A DNA stretch of 64,000 nucleotides from Galerina marginata (lineage: Eukaryota; Basidiomycota; Agaricomycetes; Agaricales; Galerinaceae). The position numbers and the translations under genes were made by a program. Positions 21,612-32,000 of the stretch are shown one piece after another; the first letter of the stretch is position 1; each line of letters starts with the position of its first letter. The notes under the pieces were generated by a model. It was not told the origin of the DNA. It saw only the letters and a list, made by a program, of their open reading frames with translations, and made no database searches. Location: the NCBI GenBank assembly GCA_023014335.1, contig JAECYW010000025.1:496001-560000 (forward strand). Reading direction: 5' to 3'.

Positions 21612-24282
21612 ATGGCCCCAACCCCGGTCAAGAAGGCCGCTGGTGCCGGCACCTCAAAGCGAACCCCTCGTCGTCCAGTCAAGTCTGCACCTACTGTCAA
21701 TTCGGAAGATGACTTCAGTCCTCCTGCGTAAGCGCTATATCTTTCCTCATATACTTTGTACTCTACTTACATTGTATCAGGTCAAAGTCAACTCCAAGGG
21801 CTAATCGCTCTGGTACTTCTTTGCAAACCAAAGGGACCACATCGTATGTGATAGTCTTTATATTTTTTTGCAAAATGTTAGGGCGTTAATTTGGTTTTTT
21901 TCTTCTTCTTAGCACGGCTACCAAGGTCACATTGTTCACGACCAGAAAGATGCGTCCTTCCGACCCCGTTCCTGCTCCTCCCGAGTGAGTAATCACACAT
22001 ATTTTTCTTTGTTCCTTCTTATAAACCGGCCTTTCCATAGGGTTCTAGAAATATCGAGCGATGAGGCGGATGAGTTGGACGAGGAGTTGGAGAAGCTCGA
22101 AGACGATAATGATCTAGCCGACTTCATTGTTGATGACGAAGCTGAAGAGGGGGATGATTTTGATACAGAATCTGACGATGATGATGGGTATGCTTTCATT
22201 GTCATCTTTGTCGTTTATTCTCTTTATTAACAATATGATTTTATATGTTTAGCACGGCTCTTGTTGAGGGCGATGAGTAAGTCTATGGTTATAGAAACCA
22301 GCATTGCGTTTAATCTTCCTTCTTTCTATAAGTTTGTATCCGGAGGCTGCAGTCCCAAAGACCGTCCGTCTGGCAAAGAGACCCAATCCTACTACTCCTC
22401 CCTTGCAAACCAGGAGTTCGGCTGCCAGGTGCCGTTGTTGCAGCTTTTTTTTCTTATTCTCTCTTTTCTAATGTTGATACTCTTCAGCCTGGCCAAGCGG
22501 CAAGATGGCTCTCCAGCTGGACGCGAGTCTCCGTGCGTTAATTTCAGTTTTGCTTTTCAATTGTCTTATATGCTATACAGTACCAAGAAGCCACGTACCG
22601 AAGATGTCGGCAAGGCAGAGTCTGCTGGGCTTGGAGAACCCTTTACACCGCTTAAGAAGCGCGCTTCAAAGGCTCCACCTCAGGAACCGCCTAGCAGCGG
22701 TTGGGATACTACTCCCGGTCCCGTTCAAAAATCTAGTAAGGCAAAAGACAAGGCTAGGTCCAAGCCTGTGGTATGTAAATTGTTATTTGCTCGTGCCTTT
22801 CATCCTCGTATTGAATTTATCAAAGTTTAAACAGGCGCAAACCTCAGAGGCTTTTCTCGATCAGCTGGCCGGCGCTGTTGAAGCGGGTGATAAGCGTGTC
22901 TTGGATAGCGCCGGAGTAAGACTTTGCATATTCAATTTGTGACCGATGTTAAGTTGGATGTTTGATTATGGCAGGAAACTGGCTTTCTTGACAATCTTGC
23001 TAGCGCCGTTGCAACAGGCAATCAGATGGTCAACTCTCAAACGGCCGGCTCTGACGTGTTTCTGGAGGACCTTAGCGTTCTCACAGTCAAGTTAGTCTTT
23101 TTTATTTATTTAAAACTTCCATTTGTTTGCGTTGTCCTTACAGTTTTCTTCTTTATAGAGAGCTGCCCGCCGAATGTGAAGTGACCGATTTGGCTGCTCA
23201 GGATAGACCCCTGGCCGAAAAGGGTTTCTACAAGGATCTCCCAAACCTCATGTAAGCTATCCCGTTAATGGACATTCTTGTCTTCTATTTGATTGACTAT
23301 TTGCACAGAAATATTCAGCAAAATTTTAATCGTGTGTCTAAATATCCCAAGGAGGGTGGCGGTCTTATAAACTTCTCGAATTTATGGACGGCTCTCATTC
23401 CTAGTTTTCCAGTCAAGTGAGTCGTTGTTTTCTTCGGCGATATTGCGTTGCTTATTCTTCCATCAAGAACTGGACTTCAGTCTTTGTTATTCACTATTGA
23501 TGGCGACTATGTAAATCTTTCCCGCGCAAACCCTCTGGAACTTTGCGCCCGACAGTTGTACGGTCCTCATCCCAAGTATGAGATTTCAACTAAGCGACGC
23601 ACTCCCGCCATCTGTCTCTCTCCCATCATGGTTACCGAGTCTTATACGCAAACATTAAATCCCGCCCTTCGCTATAGCGGGCATTACCTGACCGGTATTT
23701 TTCACACGCAAGAATGGTCTAGGTGTTTTTCGGTCATCGGTATGCTCACAAACCAGTCCGTCATCTGGACCAACATGTACGACGATGCTCTTAAATTCGC
23801 TACAAAGACCACTTCCACCCAGGATTCTGCTGGCAAGTCCATTTTTAGACGACAATTTTACGCCAGCTTACATTGAGCGCGATAGGCTCCTCCTCACATG
23901 GTCTTCCCCCTGGAGCTTTCAATTCGGCATCCAGTCCTTCTAAGGCTTCTTCTTCTAAGTCTGCTCATTCGAATCAAACCCGCAGCAAGCTGGTTCCTCT
24001 GGCCTACGGCGAGCAAAGTGCGTCTCTCACAATATGTCCCGTATTCATCCTTCTTCACTAATACCATCATTACCAGTTCCTGTGTACGATGCTCGCGGCA
24101 AATCGTTTACTTATGACGCCTCAACTTTTGACAACGTTGCCAAGGAATTTCCCGTGCTTGGTTCCGAGATACCCCCTCGTTCATTTGTCGTTGTGGCCTA
24201 TTTGACACAGGTTCACGTCAATAAAGGCAAGGCTAGTCTCTACAATTACCCATCTTGGGTGTTGTTGGTCGCGTCTCCTTGA
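21612..24282 (+). CDS. Gene iii: 617-residue acidic/basic protein of unknown function, 15 exons
   Basis: ATG at 21612; I could thread 15 exons that keep frame to TGA 24282 (1,854 coding bases). Exon borders include 21612-21727, 21781-21843, 21913-21984, 22041-22187, 22253-22276, 22333-22428, 22488-22532, 22581-22770, 22835-22915, 22975-23090, 23159-23251, 23309-23416, 23468-23832, 23886-24017 and 24077-24282. The intron at 23833-23885 is GC-AG (GCAAGT donor). The N-terminus is Lys/Arg/Thr/Pro-rich, followed by an acidic block (residues about 85-130), a repeat-like pair (EAFLDQLAGAVEAGDK / TGFLDNLASAVATGNQ), a folded core and a C-terminal beta-rich part with VYDARGKSFTYD and SFVVVAYL. A nucleic-acid-binding role is only a guess. 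It converges on gene iv. Confidence 0.65.
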
Positions 24283-24463
24283 TTACTCTTTCAACCTCGT
24301 ATTCAACTACTGCTTTGTTAACCAAGACTATAACGGCGTTGGTAGATAGTGACCCGCATTTCAGTCATCGTATATTCATCTATACCATCCCTCAATTTTA
24401 TTTTAAATTTACACAATGTTGTCGGTTTCTGCTTACTCATATAACTTTTGACCTCGTGACCTA

Positions 24464-24482
24464 GAAGCCCTCGGAGGGCTTC
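24464..24482. terminator. Perfect hairpin between convergent genes iii and iv
   Basis: GAAGCCC TCGGA GGGCTTC has 7-bp perfect arms and lies in the 372 bp between the stops of two converging genes. The 60 bp around it (CCTAGAAG... to ATGACATCAT) resemble 18,690-18,760 beyond the stop of gene i. It could mark transcript ends or be a dispersed repeat end; there is no direct evidence of termination. Confidence 0.35.
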
Positions 24483-24654
24483 CAGCTTTGCAAATGACAT
24501 CATAAGTTATTTTTATATCAGTTCTAAAATTAGTCTGCATCTCGAGTTTAACGCGATCAATTTCAATTTTTAGATATACATTGTTCCAAATGCCGCAATA
24601 TGCGCACAGAAAGTCAGAAAAAAAATGCTGCAAGAGATGGTAAATGCCTCAAGG

Positions 24655-27168
24655 TTAAGCTAATCCACCAGCTTTGAACGTCTGCAAGAAATTGTACGAA
24701 TATTTCTCTTGATTAAACCTGATTCGTTTATTCGTTGAGTTTGCGCCAATTTTACCTTTCCACTCCTTCTGTGTCAGTGGAAATGCTGTACGACCCTCTA
24801 TCTGTAGCATCCACGATTTGAAAAATTCTTCGTTATACGGCGTCCATGTCTTGTGTTGCATGACTTCATTCCATGTCTCCGTGGTCGGCCACCACGATTT
24901 AAGTTGTATCTCGCGGTTAGCTGGAGCTATATAATCCCTGCCTTTAGGGTCGGTCTGCAATGTGGGCGACTGGTAGCATGCCGACGTTCCGCATAAAGCA
25001 TCCAGCTCATTTGTTGTACATACATCATCAACCATGGCATATCCTTGAGGATTTATGGCAAACGAGTGCCCGATCCGACGATAGACCGCTGCATCAGAGG
25101 GGCCACTAAGCACATTTGCAAAGCTCTCCGTTACAGCAAGCCTCCACACAATCCCGCCTTCCATCAACGCCGATCGTACCACCCGTTTGTTTTTCAACAA
25201 CGATTCACGGTCTCTCAAATATGCATCATAATCGTCGTAAGTAAACTGGTATCCAGGTAGGCGCACTGGAATTTGCCTGGTAGCAGGCGTAGCAATGTTG
25301 TGAACTGATGTCGGGAGCAGCGTATGCATCTTTACTCCTCTTTGTAGCAGCTCAAAGCATATGCCATAATCGCTGATCCGTTTGTCCATACGGCACACCA
25401 TTACTGCAATAGTGGCGCTTTCTACTGCCAAAGACCAAGGGACTGTCGCATCGCTTCCCATGTCGAATATGAAAAGTCTTTTTGATATCACTCTGACGTG
25501 CCTTAGACGTGCAGCACTAGATAGCTGCATTCTATTGTTGATGGTTAGATCCCACCGTTCGTTCTTTGGGCGACCGCTTGAATATGCATCCAGAAACGCG
25601 ACGCCACAGGGTGCGATATCAGACTTAAAGAATTCGGTTTCATTCACGCTAAGGCCCAGAGTGGCTGTATATTTCTTTGCATTAACTTTAGGGAATGGTT
25701 CGGGACGGGAAATCTTTTCGGGTGGAACAAAACCAAAGTATTCCATCAATATATGGACGGACTCATACTCGCAATCTCGCAGACCTTCGCCATCATCATA
25801 TCCCATGTGTTCTGATCTATAGAAACCATGCTTGACTTGCTCAGCATTAGCTGAGGCTTCGGACATTTCAATGTCATGCATGCTTTGGTACTCCTCGTTG
25901 TCACCATACTCCGTGTCGTCGTCTCTGTCGTCTCCAAAATCAGAGCAGCAGTCCCATTCGTTAAAGAAGGCATTGTACTTGGACTGATTTGTACCATAAT
26001 GGAGAATTGTATCCCTGTTCATACCAAGCTCGACTTGCTGCCTTGAGTATTGTCCGTTTTCTTCAACCCACACGAAGACTTTTGTTTTTTCATACGGCGG
26101 AACATGTTCCCAGTTTTCTCGTCTCTGGCGTTTTTCAGCTGACTCCCACTGCCGCATCTCCTCACATCTACGCCTCCTCTCGTCGAAGAATTCGACCCAT
26201 GGTGTTCCATTAGGTGTGGGCAGAGAAGGGGTTGTTGTTTGGAAGGTAGCGATCTCTTGCATTTGTTCTATGGGAGGCGCCAACCGAGCAATGAATTCGT
26301 TGGTCCTTGCTGCAGCAATTTCGGCCGTGCCCCATGGGAACCATGCAGGAGTGTTGAACCGTACAAACCAGTCAACCGCAAACTGGTCTTTCTCTGGGTT
26401 CAAGATGTTGAGGAACACTCCTGCTCTGGGCGTTGTTGGTTCAAACGAGCCTGCCATTACGAGCAGAGCTGAGAGAAAGGCTTGATGCCATTCGTTGGCA
26501 TCCAGAATATCGAACCATGTTCCGACATGAATCCGGATTATATTCCTATAATCATCCATTCGAGTGGTAACAGCTATGGCATATGACATGCGCGCAAACC
26601 AGTATTTGAACCAGTCCCGACAACGTACAACATCGGAACGCAGTTCATGGTGACTTGTGTAGTTTTCGTCTAATGGAAGACCCGTTTGAATTATTTCAGG
26701 CATCTCTGGTCCGCCGCTATTTACAAGCAGCGTATTTGTCGCCACTCGAAGATCATGCTGGAGTCGATACCACCGAAGCTTTGTGCTCCCATCCAGTCTA
26801 AAGAACCCCTTGGCGCGTTTTTGAAAATACAACGGCATAGCCAACATCCAATAAAATGGACCTTCTGTTATTGGTTCCGTCTCGATGAACGCCAGGTGGG
26901 CGTACTCCATAGTCCACCAGAGTGGTTCGTGAAATTCGCCGACGGAGTTGAACCGGGGATTGCGCCGCATGTTAGGCGAGGTCTCCGGCACTGAATTGAT
27001 TGTCCTCTGGCAGTTTGGCGAGTAGAATAAGTCGCCCCCGATGCGGAGAACGCGTCCGCGAGTTTTATCCAGTCCCCCTTCCTGAATCATCTTGGTTGAG
27101 GCATAAAACGTGTCGGATTTGTGTGGAGGGGGGGTCGGGAAAAACTTTTTGTTCAAAATGGCCTCCAT
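24655..27168 (-). CDS. Gene iv: 837-residue single-exon protein of an expanded Agaricomycete family, unknown function
   Basis: Uninterrupted frame from ATG at 27166-27168 to the stop at 24655. It has no signal peptide or clear membrane segment. Recognisable landmarks are GRVLRIGGDLFYSPNCQR near residue 40, AVDWFVRFNTPAWFPWGTAE near residue 265, a basic/charged stretch (DERRRRCEEMRQWESAEKRQ), and NEWDCCSDFG near residue 402 followed by a strongly acidic block. I recall similar proteins as repeatedly annotated hypothetical in mushroom genomes; no function is known to me. It is divergently transcribed from gene v across an 1.8-kb region with six iteron-like repeats. Confidence 0.7.
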   Translation of the reverse strand: MEAILNKKFFPTPPPHKSDTFYASTKMIQEGGLDKTRGRVLRIGGDLFYSPNCQRTINSVPETSPNMRRNPRFNSVGEFHEPLWWTMEYAHLAFIETEPITEGPFYWMLAMPLYFQKRAKGFFRLDGSTKLRWYRLQHDLRVATNTLLVNSGGPEMPEIIQTGLPLDENYTSHHELRSDVVRCRDWFKYWFARMSYAIAVTTRMDDYRNIIRIHVGTWFDILDANEWHQAFLSALLVMAGSFEPTTPRAGVFLNILNPEKDQFAVDWFVRFNTPAWFPWGTAEIAAARTNEFIARLAPPIEQMQEIATFQTTTPSLPTPNGTPWVEFFDERRRRCEEMRQWESAEKRQRRENWEHVPPYEKTKVFVWVEENGQYSRQQVELGMNRDTILHYGTNQSKYNAFFNEWDCCSDFGDDRDDDTEYGDNEEYQSMHDIEMSEASANAEQVKHGFYRSEHMGYDDGEGLRDCEYESVHILMEYFGFVPPEKISRPEPFPKVNAKKYTATLGLSVNETEFFKSDIAPCGVAFLDAYSSGRPKNERWDLTINNRMQLSSAARLRHVRVISKRLFIFDMGSDATVPWSLAVESATIAVMVCRMDKRISDYGICFELLQRGVKMHTLLPTSVHNIATPATRQIPVRLPGYQFTYDDYDAYLRDRESLLKNKRVVRSALMEGGIVWRLAVTESFANVLSGPSDAAVYRRIGHSFAINPQGYAMVDDVCTTNELDALCGTSACYQSPTLQTDPKGRDYIAPANREIQLKSWWPTTETWNEVMQHKTWTPYNEEFFKSWMLQIEGRTAFPLTQKEWKGKIGANSTNKRIRFNQEKYSYNFLQTFKAGGLA

Positions 27169-29003
27169 ATCTGCTTCACAGATTTGGTGTTAGTTCGAGA
27201 TAATTGAAAACACGTATTTAGATACATACCTAGTGGTACGGGTTTGATTCCTGTTTTTTTGTATGTTCCTGCAACGTTATTTAGCGGTACACGGGCGATC
27301 TGTCGTACTGTCTCAGCGGGTGCTCAAAGGATTAAACGTCCGGTGATACTTACCCTTAGTAGTACACGCTTGGCTGGTCGTAGTACGTCTCTACAATTTC
27401 TCAACTTTCGATACCCAATTCTCTGTTCCTGCTTAGGGATGCCCCACCGCAGTTACTGAGGGCGTCCGAAGGTTCAATAGAAAGTTCTCGGTTGCTGCTT
27501 AGGGATGCCCCGCCGCAGATTCAGAGAACAATCGCGGCAGTTACTCAAGGCGTCGAAGTTTCAATAGATAGTTCTCGGTTGCTGCTTAGGGATGCCCCGC
27601 CGCAGAGACAGAGAATAATCTAGGCCGAAAGTTGAAGGCGCGTCCGTTATTTATAGGTCGCACCGGCAGTTGCTGTTATGGAACGAGCTCGACGCGATTA
27701 GGGATGTGATGTTGATGTGATGTGATGTCGAGACTATCGGCGAGAGTGCGAGTCCGTTTTCGGTTGTGTTTAAAGTTGTTTGTAGAGCTCTCCCGGGCCG
27801 ATTGCTCGATCCGTCCGATTTCATTGATCGCATTGATCTCTTCCGCTTCCACCACCTCTTCAGCTCCCACAACCGTACCCACTCCTGCAACGAGGCATCT
27901 CAATGCAGTGGTTGTACGCGATCACACTTCCTCCCTCTCATACAACTTCCACCACCGTACCCAATCCTGCGGCGAGGCATCTCCATGCAGTATTCTTTCG
28001 GTACGCGACTCTTGGGAAGTGCCGAGCAATCGAACATTTGCAATCGCGGGATGTCGATCCCAGTCGTGGCCTCTTCGAGCCAACCACACGTTGTACGACG
28101 GTCGCCAAGATTTGCACGCAATTCCCTGCTCTCTCTCTCTCCCTCTCTCCCTTGCTGCTCTTGCTACCGTACTCTCTCCTGCGGCGAGGCATCTCCATGC
28201 AGGAGTCGTATCGGTCTGTGATATTCAGTAGGTCCCGCGCCTTCGATATCTTCGAAAGCTGAATGTCGATCCCCGTCGCGGTCCTTCGTTGCATGGCTGC
28301 CGTCGTATCGTCGATTACGGTATGGCCCGATTCGGGTGCTTCACGCGTAGTGCAGAGGGCATAGACGGCAGATTATATACTTTGAACTTCTGTAACATCA
28401 AGTTCCCCTCAGTAGTCTTTCGACGAACAGGTAAATCGTATATACACAGCCATATCAATATAATCCGATAAGGGTACGCGCTTCTGGAGGTCGTCTTGAT
28501 CCCTCCTCCCCGCACGTCATTGTATGGGTCTCATTCATACATTCCAGCGTGTCATTGTAATCTAATCCAATAATAGATTCCTTTGGAACATTGTCTGACC
28601 TACTCCCCTTTGCATCATCGAGCCGATAGTCGCCTTCAGTTTTGTTGTCTGGCCTACTCCTCTATGTGTCATTGTCTATGAACTCCTTCCTCTTGGCATA
28701 ATTTTGGTGAGTCAAGCTGTTTGCTTTTCTCCCTCTTTTGACAACGCCGGAAGCAGTGAACAAAGGCGAAAGTTAATCCACCATATATCCTCGCCATTTT
28801 TTTACTGCTTTGATCTCGCAGGCCTTGGTTTTTCAAAGTTGCAAGAAGGACCCACCGATTTGCAGCGGGTATGTCTGTCTTTTGTTGTTATTAATATCTT
28901 GAAACTTATGCGGTGCCCAGTCAATAGATATTTGTTATCTACATCCGCATCCTTGAAGCCTTCCGGAGGCCTCCATAATTCGGATGTAGATTTACCTATA
29001 AGA
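27169..29003. promoter_or_regulatory. Divergent promoter region between genes iv and v with inverted iterons
   Basis: A 24-bp motif occurs three times in one orientation (27429-27452, 27495-27518, 27582-27605) and three times in the other (27885-27908, 27967-27990, 28179-28202). Each copy starts CTGC and ends GCAG, with a GGCATC (or GATGCC) core; the two sets match at about 20 of 24 positions. Spacer sequence around the first set is also repeated (AGTTCTCGGTTG, GGCGTC...TTCAATAGA). A CT-repeat lies at about 28,128-28,150, and two CCTACTCC phrases are near 28,600 and 28,655. I see no ORF with support. The symmetry suggests coordinated control of both genes. Confidence 0.65.
28937..28991. repeat. 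55-bp palindrome just upstream of gene v
   Basis: ATCTACATCCG (28937-28947) and CGGATGTAGAT (28981-28991) are perfect 11-bp arms around a GC-rich core, AAGCCTTCCGGAGGCCTCC, that is itself nearly palindromic. It ends 12 bp before the presumed start codon of gene v, so it would lie in the 5' leader. Confidence 0.7.
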
Positions 29004-32000
29004 ATGCTGCGTTCATCTTTTCTCCCTCAATCGTCAACCGACGTCCCCCCCGAACTTGCTCAACATACACGCGTACGAATCGCTATGAACTGCATCGCTC
29101 CTACCGACATCAAACTGCCTTTCAACCCTCCCCGTCCTGAATACCTTCCGGACATATACGTGGCTGCTAACCACCCCAAGCACTACGGCGCCGGCCTCGC
29201 CTACTTCTTCATTCTCGATGGATCTCCCTCTGGCCTTCAGAAGATCCGTGAGCTGGAGGAGACTGTACTTCGTGTCCCGAATGGCTCGGAGCAGGATGCC
29301 GTCGACAAGGGTGCGTGTTTCATATTCAATGGCTCTCTTGCGATCCTCACATGGACCCTCCTAGGTTTCCTTAAGCTTGTTGATGGCGATGTGATCTTCG
29401 CTCGGCTGGCCTCTTCCCCTTCTTCAGGTGAAAAGGACGTAGCCGTCATGTGGGTCAATGGAAAGTACGTATGCCCTTCCATCTATTGTCTTATTCACAC
29501 TTAACTCCTTCTTCCAGATATATATTCTCTCTCAAACAACGTCAAGACGCTATCGCAGCTCGAGACGTAGTTCTCGGACCGCGTGCATTGCGCACCCGCT
29601 CAGAGCCCATCGATACTGGCGGTGGTAATCTTGTCGGCGGCACTGCATGGGAACGTACGAAGCCCACAAAAGTCCGAGGGGGGAGATGCTACGCATTCGG
29701 CATGTCCTTTCAGATGCAGAAGAACGTCTCCTCTCCGTGTGCTGACGGCAAGGTGAAGTCTAACACTAAGGCGAATCTTGACATGAGGTCTGGGCTCATC
29801 GGAGTAAGTTCTCGCTTGCCTTCTTCAATGATGTCTGCTCATGAATATTGGGAAGGTTGCCTCGGCAATGGCTATGCGCGGCCTTCGAACAGGCCCGATG
29901 GAAATTATGGAGCATATTGACATCAACGCCGAGCTCTTGAATGTACCCGCTGTAGGAGCTAACGGCAATACGGCCTTTGCCGCTGCGCAGCTCAACCTAG
30001 CACCTACGCGGCGAGCTGATTCTAGTGAGTGCTTCATGTTAACGTCTTCAGATCTTTATTGATGTAATTTATGATAGATGAAACTCTTGGAGACTCCATG
30101 GGAACTGCGGGCGAGGAGCATATTGACCATGAGGATAGCTTCGGCCATTTCACTCACATGTCATCCCTCTCGGACCTTCCTGATAGCTTCGACCCCGGTC
30201 GATTCTTCGTCCTTTATCCTGGCATTTTTGCAACACTCAGTCCTTTTTCTTCCGTTTGCTTCTCTGGACTTCGCCGACACGGATCATCTGCGCCAATTGC
30301 ACCTGCTCATGCCACGGATGAGGAGCTTTCATGGGCGACTCGGGTAACTTTGATATCTTACCCGCCCAGTGGCATGAACGGCATTAACCAGCGTAGGCCA
30401 TTGGGTGCTCTGGCATTGGGCAATCCTTTATATGCCAATCCAGAGATGATTACACCCGAGTATGTCGTCGTTATCATATTTTAAATGTACCTAGCTTAAC
30501 TTTTACTTAATACATAGGCCGTTTACGGAACGGCTTTCCTGTTATCCTTCAACATTTGCGGAGGATGGTGGTGTCATAATGCCTCGCATGTCGTTGGTCA
30601 CATTCCTGGCCAGGTCTTTCTTGACATTGGTCCTGTGCATTCTGGCGCAGTTGGATCCCGTTATAGGCGCTCGCGTCGACAGCGATGCTTTTCTTCGATC
30701 TTTTTCTTTTAATAATGCCTATGGCAATCGCCAGCGGGTAGGGCCTTGGAAGCTTGGTCCAGGTTGGCGTTCTCCTGATGCCTCCGATAATCTGAACAAC
30801 GATGAGCTGCTCGTTGATCACGATCTTGTTAGTCAACGTACTCTCATCGCTAATAAATACAACCAATGGCTGGACTTCGCCGATTTCTACGGCGCTCATA
30901 TTCCATACGCCGTTTGCTCGGGTTCTGTGCCTGCTTTAGAAGAAGACAGTCTGGAAGATGGTGTCCACGAGGGAGGCCCTATGACTAGCTCGGTTGCAGG
31001 CGGTTCGACGGATATCGCTCGTGAGTACCTAAATTTCCCGATTGCTTATGTTTATCTACTTATGTATTCTTGCTGCAGCTGCCGTTCCTCTCGTCAACCC
31101 AATTCCGATTACCCCGACTCCTCAAAATCTTCCAGGCTCTACGGAAAAGGCAAACGTCCCAAAGCGGCCAGTTCCTGCAACGCCTAAGAAGAATAAAGGC
31201 AAGAACAAAGCGGAAAACCAGTCTGGTCCATCAAAGCCTGTGAAGAAGCCAAAGAAATCCGTTCAGACAGACTCAGAGGATGACGAGCCTGAAGGAGAAG
31301 GCAGTTCAGGTCAGTACTCGAGATACGAATGCCAAGTACGCGATATCTTATTCACGGCCATTTATGTCAGACGTCTTGTACCTTGCTTGGTCTGGAGAAG
31401 GCTACAAAAAGCTTGTCACGGCCTTTGGGCCAACCAATGCTCCAGCATCTTCATCGACTCACACAACTCGCTCAACCCGTTCAACCCGCTCACTGAAGGT
31501 CGTCGAGCTTGCGGATGGGACCAAAGATTACCCGATGGTTATTGATGATAGCGACTGTGAGATGGTCGAGGACACTACTGACATTTCTGCATCTCAATCA
31601 GGTGGGTATATAATATAATATATTGTTGTTTGGCGCGAATGTAACCTCTGAACATTTTAGAACTTCCTACTTATCTCAAATCGGTTACATCGGGTGTTAT
31701 CAATTCTGAATACGTTGAAACTCATAATGCAGTCATGGAAGTTCTGACAGATGTCGCACAAATTCCGTTAAGCGAGTCGATGAGCATGCTGCAAGCTCAT
31801 CACAACGCTATCACTTCTCATCCACTGGATGCGTCATCGGTCCCCCTTCTTCGCTCAAGTTGGGTTGGTTTGAATGCTCTGCAGTCCAGTGAACGTGCAA
31901 ATGCGCTCCTGCTGCGGAAACAGCGTTCTTGCATTATGTTCACGGCTTATATCTCTTGGCTATGGCTCAATGTCTTCATCCCTAAACATGTCCATGGTCT

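Noticed and set aside
22993..23876. Gene iii read as a pseudogene because of the stop after QFYASLH
   Set aside because: A 53-bp GC-AG intron at 23833-23885 removes the stop and keeps the frame.
27722..28262. Overlapping 120-170-codon frames on both strands between genes iv and v
   Set aside because: Several frames are open simultaneously over Ser/Arg-rich translations of the iteron region; no motif and no intron signals.
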